Shown: piece after piece, positions 54,696 to 63,475 of the stretch
Position numbering within the stretch: the first letter of the stretch is position 1
Layout of the letters: each line of letters opens with the position of its first letter
Assembly: GCF_001894745.1 (NCBI RefSeq)
Contig: NZ_BBYF01000010.1
Span: 124,001 to 188,000 of the forward strand
DNA length: 64,000 bases
From: Paenibacillus sp. NAIST15-1
Lineage (GTDB): Bacteria; Bacillota; Bacilli; Paenibacillales; Paenibacillaceae
Reading direction: 5' to 3'
Translations under genes and position numbers: made by a program
Notes under the pieces: model-generated
Told to the model about the DNA's origin: nothing
Database searches by the model: none
The model's input: only the letters and a program-made list of their open reading frames with translations

Positions 54696-55814
54696 ATGCA
54701 AGTGTCTGTCAAGATCCCGACAAGAAAAGAAATCGAGCCGCTCGGCGTGTACGTGCCTGGAAAACCGATTGAAGAGGTAAAAAGGGAGTTCGGCCTTACG
54801 GAGATCATCAAGCTCGCGTCCAATGAAAATCCGTACGGCTGTTCGGAATTGGCCGCCCAGGCTATTGTACGCGAAATGGAGAAGTGCGCCTTGTATCCGG
54901 AAGGAACCGCTCCCGAATTGGCGGCGAAGCTGTCAGCTCATCTGGGCGTGGAGCCTGAATATTTCATTGTCGGCAATGGTTCCGACGAAATTATCCGTTT
55001 ACTAACGCGGAGTTATATCGCCGCAGGGGACGAGGCGATCATGGCCGATGTCACATTCCCTCGTTACGATACGAACGTTCGTATTGAGGGAGGCGTTCCC
55101 GTTGCGGTGCCGCTCATCGAGGGCGTTCATGATCTGGACGGCATGCTGAAGGCGATCGGCAGCAGGACGAAGATGATCTTCATATGCAACCCGAACAATC
55201 CAACCGGGACAATTGTGGGGCGAAGCGAGCTGCTTGCCTTCATCGAACAGGTACCACGACATATTTTGCTGGTCATCGACGAGGCATATTACGAGTATGT
55301 GTCCGACCCGGACAACTTACAGACCATACCTCTGCTTGCCAGCTATCCAAATCTGGTCATCTTGCGTACGTTCTCTAAGATTTATGGCTTAGCTGCGCTG
55401 CGAGCAGGCTACGGTATGATGCATCCGAGCATCGTGCAGGAGCTGATCAAGGTAAAGGAGCCGTTCAATTCGAATCGAATGGCGCAAGCTGCGGCTCTTG
55501 CCTCACTGGACGATACGACGTTCGCCGAAGACTGTGCCCGGCGGAATGAGGCGGAGAGAACCAAGCTGGTTGCGGAATTGAAGCAGTTGGGTCTGTCCTG
55601 CTATCCATCGCACGCCAACTTCCTGATGGTGAAGCTGAATTGTTCTGGTGACGACGTATTCCGCTCGTTACTGGAGCGGGGCGTGGTGGTGCGCGCGGGC
55701 AGTTTGCTCGGCTATCCAGATACGATTCGTGTATCCATAGGAACGGAGCAGGAAAATCAGGTGTTCATCGAGGCGCTTCGGCATATTCTTGGTCCTTGCG
55801 TCAAATCGGTTTGA
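54696..55814 (+). CDS. HisC-like PLP-dependent aminotransferase, probable aromatic aminotransferase
   Basis: Class I/II aminotransferase of 372 residues of the histidinol-phosphate/aromatic group. The PLP Lys is in RTFSKIYGLAALRAGYG; SNENPYG, NPNNPTG and VIDEAYYEY are also present. In other genomes it might be HisC, but here it lies in the tyrosine operon after scoB and so probably makes 4-hydroxyphenylpyruvate from tyrosine. It could also act on phenylalanine and supply phenylpyruvate. ATG 54696 has AAGGAGGAG upstream. Confidence 0.88.
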   Translation: MQVSVKIPTRKEIEPLGVYVPGKPIEEVKREFGLTEIIKLASNENPYGCSELAAQAIVREMEKCALYPEGTAPELAAKLSAHLGVEPEYFIVGNGSDEIIRLLTRSYIAAGDEAIMADVTFPRYDTNVRIEGGVPVAVPLIEGVHDLDGMLKAIGSRTKMIFICNPNNPTGTIVGRSELLAFIEQVPRHILLVIDEAYYEYVSDPDNLQTIPLLASYPNLVILRTFSKIYGLAALRAGYGMMHPSIVQELIKVKEPFNSNRMAQAAALASLDDTTFAEDCARRNEAERTKLVAELKQLGLSCYPSHANFLMVKLNCSGDDVFRSLLERGVVVRAGSLLGYPDTIRVSIGTEQENQVFIEALRHILGPCVKSV

Positions 55815-55920
55815 CCAATCGGGCGCTTCTTTATTGCTGACCTATGTTCGAACGGTTGGTATTGGGATATAACGAGCTATGTTTGCATAGCGATGACTTG
55901 AATGATTATCTATTGCACTT

Positions 55921-55998
55921 AGTAACTATCAATGTCTATCAGTGAATATCAATGTCTTTCGGTAACTATCGGTGACTATCAGTCACTATCAGTGACTA
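55921..55998. repeat. Degenerate tandem repeats before the thiolase gene
   Basis: Some eight copies of a roughly 10-base unit (ACTATC, then AGTG or AATG) run from 55921 to 55998, for instance AACTATCAATGTCTATCAGT and GACTATCAGTCACTATCAGT. They sit between the aminotransferase and thiolase genes and carry no gene. They may be slippage products; a regulatory role cannot be judged. Confidence 0.65.
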
Positions 55999-56027
55999 AA
56001 TAATGCATTGCAGATGGGGGTGGCGAT

Positions 56028-57206
56028 CTGTCTGACGTTGTAATTGCAAGCGCTGTACGAACGCCGATCGGTGCGTTCATGGGCGGATTGAGCGAAGTAC
56101 CGGCTGTTGAACTGGGAGCGCGGGTTATCACAGAAGCACTGGGGCGAGCCGGGGTACAGCCGGGATCAGTGCACGAAGTGATCATGGGCAATGTACTGCA
56201 GGCGGGCAGCGGCCAAGGGCCAGCACGTCTGGCCGCAATAAAGGCAGGGCTTCCCTGCGAGGTTCCGGCCGTTACGATTAATAAAATATGCGGCTCAGGT
56301 TTGAAGGCGGTCATCATGGCTGCGCAGGCCATCAAGGCTGATGATGCAGATCTCATTGTCGCGGGCGGCATGGAAAATATGTCGCTTGCACCTTATGTAT
56401 TGGCGCAAGGCAGAATGGGATACCGGCTTGGGAATGGGGTAATTGAGGACAGCATCCTCAAAGACGGACTTACCTGCTCGATATGTGACATTCATATGGG
56501 CAAAACTGCGGAAAATATTGCGGCGAAATATGGCATTGCGAGAGAAGAGCAAGATGCCTTCGCTCTGACGAGTCAACAGCGGGCTCGCGAGGCATGGGAG
56601 CGCAGTGAGTTCTCCGCTGAAATCGTGCCGGTGGAGATTCGAACCAAGAAGGGGCTGTCGACGATTGAAGCCGATGAGCATTTCCGTCCTGATGTGACGG
56701 CTGCTGCCCTGGCTCGACTCAAGCCTGCATTCCAGCCAGACGGCACGGTAACAGCCGGAAATGCTTCCGGCATTAACGATGGAGCGGCAGCGCTAGTGGT
56801 CTGCTCTGGGCGTATGGCGAAGCAGCTTGGGCTGTCCGTGCTGGCGCGCGTCCGCGGCTATGCCTGCACCGGCGTGGATCCAGCCTATATGGGCATGGGC
56901 CCTGTATCAGCCGCGCAGGCGGCGGTAAAGAAGGCGGGCATGTCGCTGGCGGATATTGACCTGGCGGAAATAAATGAAGCTTTCGCCGCCCAATCGATTG
57001 CTGTCATCAATGAGCTTGGGATCGATCCAGCAATCGTCAATGTGAACGGCGGTGCCATTGCACTCGGGCATCCGATTGGCGCCAGCGGTGCGCGTATCCT
57101 CGTGACGCTGTTGCATGCCATGAAGCGCAGGCAAGCAGCCACTGGGCTCGCCACCTTGTGTGTCGGTGGCGGCCACGGCGTCGCTGTCATCGTCGAGCAA
57201 GTGTAA
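56028..57206 (+). CDS. Acetyl-CoA C-acetyltransferase with apparent CTG start
   Basis: Thiolase of 392 residues: Cys in [11 protein letters not shown] (about 88), [24 protein letters not shown] and [10 protein letters not shown]. It would cleave acetoacetyl-CoA to acetyl-CoA, the last step after ScoAB. The conserved N-terminus [17 protein letters not shown] lies before the first ATG (56079). Upstream the frame stops at TAA 56001 with no ATG, GTG or TTG. CTG 56028, five bases after GGGGGTGG, is the most plausible start. Beginning at 56079 would lose the first strand of the thiolase fold. Confidence 0.85.
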   Translation: MSDVVIASAVRTPIGAFMGGLSEVPAVELGARVITEALGRAGVQPGSVHEVIMGNVLQAGSGQGPARLAAIKAGLPCEVPAVTINKICGSGLKAVIMAAQAIKADDADLIVAGGMENMSLAPYVLAQGRMGYRLGNGVIEDSILKDGLTCSICDIHMGKTAENIAAKYGIAREEQDAFALTSQQRAREAWERSEFSAEIVPVEIRTKKGLSTIEADEHFRPDVTAAALARLKPAFQPDGTVTAGNASGINDGAAALVVCSGRMAKQLGLSVLARVRGYACTGVDPAYMGMGPVSAAQAAVKKAGMSLADIDLAEINEAFAAQSIAVINELGIDPAIVNVNGGAIALGHPIGASGARILVTLLHAMKRRQAATGLATLCVGGGHGVAVIVEQV

Positions 57207-57222
57207 CCTTTCCATTACGTAG

Positions 57223-57251
57223 CACCTCCGATTCCCATTGAGTCGGAGGTG
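57223..57251 (+). terminator. Hairpin after the thiolase gene
   Basis: CACCTCCGA (57223-57231) pairs with TCGGAGGTG (57243-57251). The following TTGTCGTCT is a weak T tract, so the operon may end here with modest efficiency. Confidence 0.55.
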
Positions 57252-57434
57252 TTGTCGTCTGATAGAGCTAAGGAAGAATAAACATGAATGAAGTCGTGAA
57301 GGGTCTAAGATGATATGGCTTTATCCTGTATCCGATGATGTGGACAAGATGGATCCATCGTGGTCAAGTTTAAATGTGAAATATTGTATAATGATAAAAG
57401 GCAGTATATTTCAAAGAAAAAAAGGAGGAAAAGC

Positions 57435-58547
57435 ATGATGCAAACCCCATCAGTTGAAGCTTTGTTTAAACCTTTCTCGATTGGCCCACTAGAGCTGAGC
57501 AATCGCATTGTCATGGCGCCTATGACGCGCATGTTCTCTCCAGAGGGTATTCCAGGGGAGAATGTGGAGGCGTACTATAGACGTCGTGCAGAGAATGGTG
57601 TTGGGCTTATTATAACGGAAGGTACAGTCATTAATCATCCTGCAGCAGCGTCACACCCGAATATTCCGAGATTTTATGGAGAAGACGCACTAGATGGTTG
57701 GTCTAGGATCGTTCAGTCGGTACATAAGGCGGGGGGAAGAATTATTCCACAGCTATGGCATGTCGGAACCCAGCGCGCAGTTGGGCAAGCGCCGAATCCA
57801 GAGGCTTTGCCTATTGGCCCATCGGGTATAACAGCTGATGGCTTGAAGGTGAATGAACCGATGACGAAGAACGAAATTGACATGGTAGTGGATGCATTTG
57901 CTCAAGGTGCAGCAGATGCGCAAAGACTTGGTTTTGACGGTATTGAGCTCCATGGGGCACATGGCTATCTTATCGACCAATTTTTCTGGGAACAAACGAA
58001 CCAGCGAGAGGATGAGTATGGAGGCGGGATCGTAGAACGGACGCGTTTTGCAGTTGAGATTGTGAAAGCTTGCAGAGATGCCGTTGGTCCAGACTTCCCG
58101 ATCATATTCCGTTTCTCTCAATGGAAAAGAAGACCCTTTACGGCTAAATTGGCCTATACACCAGATGAGCTGGCTCAATTTTTATCTCCGTTGGTAGATG
58201 CAGGGGTAGATGTATTTCATTGCTCGACTCGACGTTTTTGGGAACCTGAATTCGAAGGTTCTTCTCTTAATTTAGCTGGATGGACGAAGAAGATTACAGG
58301 AAAACCTGTCATAACTGTAGGCTCTGTGGGATTAGACAGTGAATTTTTAAGTTTCTTTGCGGAGGGTAAAGGGGCCCAGAATGTAAACATTGACGGCTTA
58401 ATCGAGAGACTTGAGCAAGATGAATTTGATTTGGTAGCGATAGGCCGGGCTTTGCTCGTCGATCCCGCATGGGCTGCAAAAATACGTGATGGAAGAGTGG
58501 ATGAGCTGCTTCCTTTTACCAAGGAAGCGTCAAAAGTATTATTCTAA
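57435..58547 (+). CDS. NADH:flavin oxidoreductase, Old Yellow Enzyme family
   Basis: FMN-dependent ene-reductase-type protein of 370 residues: TIM-barrel opening LFKPFSIGPLELSNRIVMAP, HGAHGYLIDQFFWEQTNQRE with the substrate-binding His/Asn pair and GRALLVDPAWA. These reduce activated alkenes or nitro compounds. Start ATG 57435 is behind AAAGGAGGAA. A -10 box TATAAT is at about 57387 with a poor -35. The truncated TetR gene downstream may have controlled it. Confidence 0.9.
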   Translation: MMQTPSVEALFKPFSIGPLELSNRIVMAPMTRMFSPEGIPGENVEAYYRRRAENGVGLIITEGTVINHPAAASHPNIPRFYGEDALDGWSRIVQSVHKAGGRIIPQLWHVGTQRAVGQAPNPEALPIGPSGITADGLKVNEPMTKNEIDMVVDAFAQGAADAQRLGFDGIELHGAHGYLIDQFFWEQTNQREDEYGGGIVERTRFAVEIVKACRDAVGPDFPIIFRFSQWKRRPFTAKLAYTPDELAQFLSPLVDAGVDVFHCSTRRFWEPEFEGSSLNLAGWTKKITGKPVITVGSVGLDSEFLSFFAEGKGAQNVNIDGLIERLEQDEFDLVAIGRALLVDPAWAAKIRDGRVDELLPFTKEASKVLF

Positions 58548-58665
58548 TATGTTCGTTTCCTACGTCTAAAGAAGCCACTCTTGGAAACATCCTCTACGTT
58601 GATGGTTATTATGAATACTTGTATAACTTTGGATGACATGAATGGTAATGAAGAGAGGGTTACTC

Positions 58666-58875
58666 TTGTCTCCACGTACAAAGGAACAGGACGAAGAAAT
58701 TCGAAAACAGCGAAAACAAGAAATATTGCAAGCAGCCATGCTTGTGTATGCAGATAAAGGATATTCAGCTGCCGAGGTTGGTGATATCGCAGCAAGGGCC
58801 GGACTGGCGCGCGGTTTGATGTACCATTATGTTGATTTTCCACTTCTAGATACGACCGTATCGAGTTCCCAATAG
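58666..58875 (+). pseudogene. Truncated TetR-family regulator gene
   Basis: TTG 58666 (site AGAGGGT) opens 69 codons. Residues 1-56 are a normal TetR DNA-binding domain (SAAEVGDIAARAGLARGLMY then HY), but right after the HTH the frame reads VDFPLLDTTVSSSQ and stops. The ligand-binding domain, normally 130 more residues, is absent. The palindrome at 58977-59046 lies just beyond. This looks like a gene cut by a rearrangement; a stable HTH-only product is possible but unlikely. Confidence 0.75.
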
Positions 58876-58976
58876 AAAAAACTACTACACATCTATCTCT
58901 TCTAGTCGTTGGCTGTTAGACACCCACTGATAAATCATCTTGAAGCTGTGCACTCTAATAATGAAAAATTGTGAAT

Positions 58977-59046
58977 AGCCCTGTTGGTTTATTCTGTACA
59001 AATGGTGTCGCGAAGACTTCCATTTTACATAAAATCCAACAGGGCT
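58977..59046. repeat. Seventy-base imperfect palindrome
   Basis: AGCCCTGTTGG (58977-58987) and CCAACAGGGCT (59036-59046) are perfect inverted repeats, and inner parts (TGTACAAATGG versus CCATTTTACA) also pair, so the whole can fold into one long hairpin; TTTATTTC follows. It resembles the end of a transposon or a small MITE-like element, next to a broken regulator gene. It may also act as a terminator between the convergent genes. Confidence 0.6.
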
Positions 59047-59084
59047 TTATTTCTAGTGTCTTACTTCGTATTAGAATTCGTCAT

Positions 59085-59714
59085 CTAATCGCCGTCATTC
59101 ATCCGATGATACGGACAGAGTGCTTCCATCATGGCTACGGTTTCCTTGTCTAAGTCTTTATCTCGTTCCAGCAGCCCATTCGACACGATTTCAAATTTCT
59201 CTTCTTTCATATTTTGCCCGAATTTATACTTGGCTGATAACTCATGCACGTTGATGCGGACAACGGAGGTGCTTTTGATCTGACCCGTATAGTCTGGATC
59301 CTCCGGATCAATCGGAGCATAGCCTCCCTCTGGCTGAAGCTTCTGCATAAAGGCGGTCAATGCTTCCGCTTTCTCTGTTAGATCCGACACCTTTTCCGCA
59401 TGGCCTTTGATCAGAACCGATTTGAAGAAGGCTGTTGCAGGGCAGGCCAGCTTCGCTTCAGTGAAATAGGAGGGAATGATTGCGTACTCCTTCGCCACAG
59501 AGAATGTAACACGCTGATCTGCCTTGATGTTCTTCATCTTGCGTCCTGATACGCTGCCGTGAAAATAAATAAAGCCGTTGTGATATACAAAATTAAGCGG
59601 GGTAAGCTCTGGCCATCCATCCTCATTGATCGTCCCGAGAATGCCAAAGCTCATTTCTTGCATAAATTGCTCGGTTTCCACTGTGTCCATGACTTCGAAT
59701 TCTTTTCTTCGCAT
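59085..59714 (-). CDS. Pyridoxamine 5'-phosphate oxidase-like FMN-binding protein
   Basis: A 209-residue split-barrel flavin protein: FMQEMSFGILGTINEDGWPE, LTPLNFVYHNGFIYFHGS and FFKSVLIKGHAEKV. It is of the PNPOx-like/nitroimidazole-resistance (NimA) type rather than classical PdxH, since the PLP-binding C-terminus is missing. ATG 59714 is used because GGAGGAGG lies nine bases upstream; TTG 59720 is too close. It is divergent from the MocR-type regulator, probably its target. Confidence 0.87.
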   Translation of the reverse strand: MRRKEFEVMDTVETEQFMQEMSFGILGTINEDGWPELTPLNFVYHNGFIYFHGSVSGRKMKNIKADQRVTFSVAKEYAIIPSYFTEAKLACPATAFFKSVLIKGHAEKVSDLTEKAEALTAFMQKLQPEGGYAPIDPEDPDYTGQIKSTSVVRINVHELSAKYKFGQNMKEEKFEIVSNGLLERDKDLDKETVAMMEALCPYHRMNDGD

Positions 59715-59780
59715 TAACAAAGACCTCCTCCGATTACTCCATTCGATCTTGTTTGTGTAGTATTTAGCTTACCTCACGAA

Positions 59781-59809
59781 TTGACAATGAAAAAGATCCA
59801 ATTTAGATT
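59781..59809 (+). promoter_or_regulatory. Promoter of the MocR-type gene in the divergent region
   Basis: -35 TTGACA (59781-59786), 17-base spacer, -10 TAGATT (59804-59809). It lies in the 131-base gap shared with the divergent PNPOx-like gene, where MocR-type proteins typically bind direct repeats. Confidence 0.55.
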
Positions 59810-59845
59810 AGTTTTACTAGACCATTGGTGACGGAGGATGAGTTT

Positions 59846-61330
59846 ATGCAATTCCACATTCCTTACCATTCCTATCTGGATCAATATCCATCCAAACGCC
59901 TCGCACTATATCATGCCATCCGAGATTCCATTGCCGCACAAGTATTTGTAAAGGATACAAGACTGCCATCGAGCCGGGAAATGGCTGCCCTGTTCGGGCT
60001 ATCTCGGGGAACTGTCAATGAGGTGTACGATATGTTGTCTGCTGAAGGTTATATTTCAAGCGGGGTGGGAAAGGGAACCTTTGTTGCGTTCCAGCCCTCA
60101 ACCAAGAGAGGAACTGATACTCCCTGTCAAGAGCTGAACGTATTGTCCGACTGGGGGATGCGTCTGAAGGAGATCGAGGAACGGCGGGATGAAAATAGCG
60201 GAATGCGCATCAAGGCCGGCTTGAGAGTAGCGAATTTCAAAGAGTTCGGTTCTGGTACACAATGGTTTCCGGATAAAGAGTGGAATCGCAGCTTGTATGC
60301 GCAGGCCAGATTGCTGCACAGCAGTGACCGAATGAACCGATTGGTGTCCACATTAGGCGATGATAGGCTTAGAGACAGTATTGCCCAATATATAAGACGA
60401 GCACGGGGCATAGCTGCTGATCCGAGTCAGGTGATTGTGTTCAATGGTTCGAAGCAGGCACTCGCTTTGACGGCACAGTTGTTCATTAATCCTGGGGATC
60501 GCGTAGTTGTTGAGAATCCGGGATATACGGGAGCCATACATATCTTCCAGACGCTAGGGGCGAGCTGTGTTCATGCACCTATTGATGGACAGGGGATAAT
60601 ACCGCATGATTGGCAGGCTAAGCTGCTTCTTGTGACGCCTAACCGCCAGTTTCCGACAGGGGCTGTGTTGACAATGGAGCGCCGTCAGCAACTGCTCGCT
60701 TGGGCTTCGGAGAACAATGCGCTCATTCTAGAAGACGATTATGACAGCGTGTTCCGTCATCGGGGCAAATCGCTGGAGCCGTTGAAAGTGTTAGATAGTG
60801 AGGGTCGAGTCATCTATATCGGAAGCTTCAGCAACACGCTGCTCCCACATATACGCATCGGTTTTGCGGTTGTGCCGACATCGCTCGTTTCCGTGTTCGC
60901 TAAAGCGAAGGGGGTATTCGAGCCGAATCCGAGCAACTTGCTGGAGCAGCGCACGTTGGCTTCTTGGATGCACAATGGCCAATATGAACGGCATCTACGA
61001 AGAATGAAGCGGGTGTATGGGAAGAAGTTCAAGCTGCTGCAGGATCTGTTGACGGCACATGTATCGCACTTGTTCCATTGGATCGAAGCGGATGCCGGAT
61101 TAAGCATTTTCGGATGGTGGCGAGGCAGCATAGAGCAATATGTCACGTTTCGTACAAAGTGCTCGGAAGAAGGCATTTACTGGTCTGATACCTGCATTCA
61201 GAAAGAAACTGGTGAAGGTATGAATCAGTATGGTGCGTACTTTTATTTCCCTCGAATGTCTGAAGACGACATAATTTATGGGGTTATGAAGATGAAGGAG
61301 GTTTGGGCGAGTCTGGTGGTGGGAGGATGA
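59846..61330 (+). CDS. MocR/PdxR-type GntR regulator with aminotransferase-like domain
   Basis: A 494-residue regulator: GntR winged helix at the N-terminus (LPSSREMAALFGLSRGTVNE) fused to a class I aminotransferase-like domain (about 115-490). The PLP-site region reads IYIGSFSNTLLPHIRIGF, in which the Lys of the usual SKxLxPxLRxG motif is replaced by Asn. ATG 59846 follows ACGGAGGATG. It is divergent from the PNPOx-like gene, a pairing often seen for MocR regulators that respond to PLP or amino compounds. Confidence 0.9.
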   Translation: MQFHIPYHSYLDQYPSKRLALYHAIRDSIAAQVFVKDTRLPSSREMAALFGLSRGTVNEVYDMLSAEGYISSGVGKGTFVAFQPSTKRGTDTPCQELNVLSDWGMRLKEIEERRDENSGMRIKAGLRVANFKEFGSGTQWFPDKEWNRSLYAQARLLHSSDRMNRLVSTLGDDRLRDSIAQYIRRARGIAADPSQVIVFNGSKQALALTAQLFINPGDRVVVENPGYTGAIHIFQTLGASCVHAPIDGQGIIPHDWQAKLLLVTPNRQFPTGAVLTMERRQQLLAWASENNALILEDDYDSVFRHRGKSLEPLKVLDSEGRVIYIGSFSNTLLPHIRIGFAVVPTSLVSVFAKAKGVFEPNPSNLLEQRTLASWMHNGQYERHLRRMKRVYGKKFKLLQDLLTAHVSHLFHWIEADAGLSIFGWWRGSIEQYVTFRTKCSEEGIYWSDTCIQKETGEGMNQYGAYFYFPRMSEDDIIYGVMKMKEVWASLVVGG

Positions 61331-61496
61331 AGGCAAGTGAAGTGTCAGTTTAGCAGACAGAATAGATAGCGCAAAGTATTGAGGAGAACGAACAGATTGT
61401 CTTCCCTTGTGTGCGAATCGAATTTTACACTTTCCCGGTTACACGGTCTTAGATCGGCTTCACCCTGCATACAGTGCAAGGAGGGAGCGTGATCCA

Positions 61497-61850
61497 ATGA
61501 TCGAGAATGAGAAGATAAAGAGATATTATAAGCTGAAGCAGCAGCAAAAGGAAATTGAGGATGAGCTGTCGGCGCTGCGAAGCGATATTATTCAATACTG
61601 TGAAGAGCAGGGAGAGTCAGAGATAGACGTGGGCAATTTCCATGTGAAGCTGGTTCAGCAACAGTATAGACAATATGATGATGCCAAGCTGTATGCGGCT
61701 CTGCCTGACCCGGAAGTATGGCGCTTGCTGTCCAAGCCGGATACTGCGAAGATAAAGAGCTTGATACAACTGGGTGTCATTTCAGATGAGAGCATTTCAG
61801 ACACGTACAGCGTGCATCCGAAGGTATTGCTTCATGTGGATAAAAAGTAA
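61497..61850 (+). CDS. Small coiled-coil protein of unknown function
   Basis: A 117-residue protein. The first half is a heptad-type coiled coil (IKRYYKLKQQQKEIEDELSA) and the second half a small globular part with WRLLSKPDTAKIKSLI. Phage proteins and host-nuclease inhibitors can look like this, but I do not recognise a specific family. ATG 61497 is behind AAGGAGGGAG. It stands alone and a terminator-like hairpin follows at 61877-61913. Confidence 0.7.
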   Translation: MIENEKIKRYYKLKQQQKEIEDELSALRSDIIQYCEEQGESEIDVGNFHVKLVQQQYRQYDDAKLYAALPDPEVWRLLSKPDTAKIKSLIQLGVISDESISDTYSVHPKVLLHVDKK

Positions 61851-61876
61851 TTGATTTCGGGAAAATCGAAGTAGAG

Positions 61877-61913
61877 GGCATCGGCAGAGCAAGGATACTG
61901 TCGATGTCTTTTT
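61877..61913 (+). terminator. Terminator after the small coiled-coil gene
   Basis: CATCGGCAG (61879-61887) pairs with CTGTCGATG (61898-61906), one wobble, with CTTTTTG after. Confidence 0.65.
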
Positions 61914-62137
61914 GCTGTATGGAGCAAACGATGCTCATGGAGGGAATGTATATGAAAATCGAAATTCATTTATTTTTCAGGAAACATTTTACATATATTC
62001 AACGTATAAGAAGAAACGAAATATATGAGCGTCATCGATAGAGTAGACAACATGGAGAAGGTTAGTAGGTTGCTAGATTTGCAATCAGCATTCGGGATGT
62101 TCTTCATTTACACACCGATTATGCGAGGTGATTCATA

Positions 62138-62374
62138 ATGTGTTATCTTCACTGCCCCCATGATCTTCAAATGCTTGAGAAAATCGAACGACTTAAAAAG
62201 CAACTTATTTCGATTGTCAATGAAAAGAACGATTTCAAAGATGATGAGGTTGTGAGGATTAGTCAGGAATTAGATTTGTATTTGCTGGATTATCAAAAAA
62301 AACGATTGTTTGCTTCTACTTCTACCTCTGCTGTACCTGCTCAGAAGCAGAGGAAAGAGTCGATGGCGGAGTAG
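62138..62374 (+). CDS. Spo0E-family aspartyl-phosphate phosphatase
   Basis: A 78-residue Spo0E-like protein: helix LEKIERLKKQLISIVNEKND and the signature ISQELDLYLLDYQ, in which SQELD carries the catalytic region. Spo0E proteins dephosphorylate Spo0A and delay sporulation. ATG 62138 has GCGAGGTGATTC upstream. Ser/Thr-rich C-terminal 20 residues are disordered-looking. This is one of the clearest signs that the host is an endospore former. Confidence 0.88.
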   Translation: MCYLHCPHDLQMLEKIERLKKQLISIVNEKNDFKDDEVVRISQELDLYLLDYQKKRLFASTSTSAVPAQKQRKESMAE

Positions 62375-62460
62375 TACGTACATCCTCAAACTGCTGTCGA
62401 CTCTTTAGACTCTGTAGACATCAATACAACAACTGGGTATACCACTTGGTAAGGTACAAA

Positions 62461-63288
62461 CTACCCATATAAGTACCATTCGTCAATCCATGGATAATCC
62501 CCATAGTGCTCGCGGATAAAACGAATCACGGAGTCAATCATCTCCCATGCTCGCTGATAGCATGGATATTCATTCAGCTCCATATGAGGAGTAATCGACC
62601 CCCCAGTTGGTATCACGCTTAAATAGGATACAATCCGTTCTTCCTGCAAGCTGCCGAAGCGGGTAGTTGATAAAAAAGTAGACAGCCACTTATCATGTGG
62701 ATAGCTCTTTCCATCCAAAATATAGGACAGCTGACATAGCTCCCTTACAATCTTGGAGCAGTGCAGACTAGTGGAAATCGCATCGCCGCGCTTCAGCGGA
62801 TGCCGCATCCAATCGAGCGTAAACTGCAAGCTGAGGTAAAGAGGCTTGATAACCTTGATCGGATTGGACAAGAAGTGCGCAGATTGCTGCGCAATTGTAT
62901 GCTTGAATCGTGACTCAGGATCATGAATAGGGATCGCCTGCTGGAATTCCCACACTTGCGGATAGTTATTTTCCCCGTAATATCCTTCCAACATAGTGAA
63001 CGACTCAAAGTGATAATGGCCCTCCCAATCTCCAATCGGTTGGAATGCGTTATCTTTTGTCGTGCTTAAACCTGCTTCCCGATATCCGCTGATAATCGCT
63101 TGTCGAATATCTTCGTCACAGAAGAATACAAAATCAATATCCGAATACTGATCGCAATTGCCGCGGGATACACTGCCCTTCACGACAAGTGAACATTGAT
63201 TCCAGTAGTGAGAGAGGACAGGGTGTCTGGATAGATCATTGGCATGTACATAGGCTTGCTGCAATAGCTCTTTGCTCTTGTCATTCAT
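62461..63288 (-). CDS. Nucleotidyltransferase-fold protein
   Basis: A 275-residue protein with the nucleotidyltransferase signature GSVSRGNCDQYSDIDFVFF at about residues 39-57, including the DxD pair of the active site. The rest is helical and resembles aminoglycoside-adenylyltransferase-like proteins but lacks recognisable substrate motifs, so antibiotic resistance cannot be claimed. ATG 63288 is used with AGAAGG upstream; TTG 63306 is alternative. It is solitary. Confidence 0.8.
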   Translation of the reverse strand: MNDKSKELLQQAYVHANDLSRHPVLSHYWNQCSLVVKGSVSRGNCDQYSDIDFVFFCDEDIRQAIISGYREAGLSTTKDNAFQPIGDWEGHYHFESFTMLEGYYGENNYPQVWEFQQAIPIHDPESRFKHTIAQQSAHFLSNPIKVIKPLYLSLQFTLDWMRHPLKRGDAISTSLHCSKIVRELCQLSYILDGKSYPHDKWLSTFLSTTRFGSLQEERIVSYLSVIPTGGSITPHMELNEYPCYQRAWEMIDSVIRFIREHYGDYPWIDEWYLYG

Positions 63289-63475
63289 AGATGGACCTTC
63301 TCTCAATGTGTAAAGAGTACGGATGCTCTTTCGATTGTAGTTCGAAGGAGAGATCAGTGCAAGGACGTTGATAACGGGTGGCAGCTGGGAACAGAGCCCT
63401 TTGGCTTCCTCATAGAAATCGAAAGGGCTGAGATATTTGCATCTGTTTACTATTATCTACTCATAGCGAGCTCCA

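Noticed and set aside
54696-55814. Calling the aminotransferase hisC
   Set aside because: Sequence fits HisC, but no other histidine gene is present and the operon is for tyrosine breakdown; an aromatic role is likelier, so no symbol is given.
62461-63288. Aminoglycoside resistance gene
   Set aside because: Only the generic nucleotidyltransferase signature is visible; no substrate-specific motif supports resistance.
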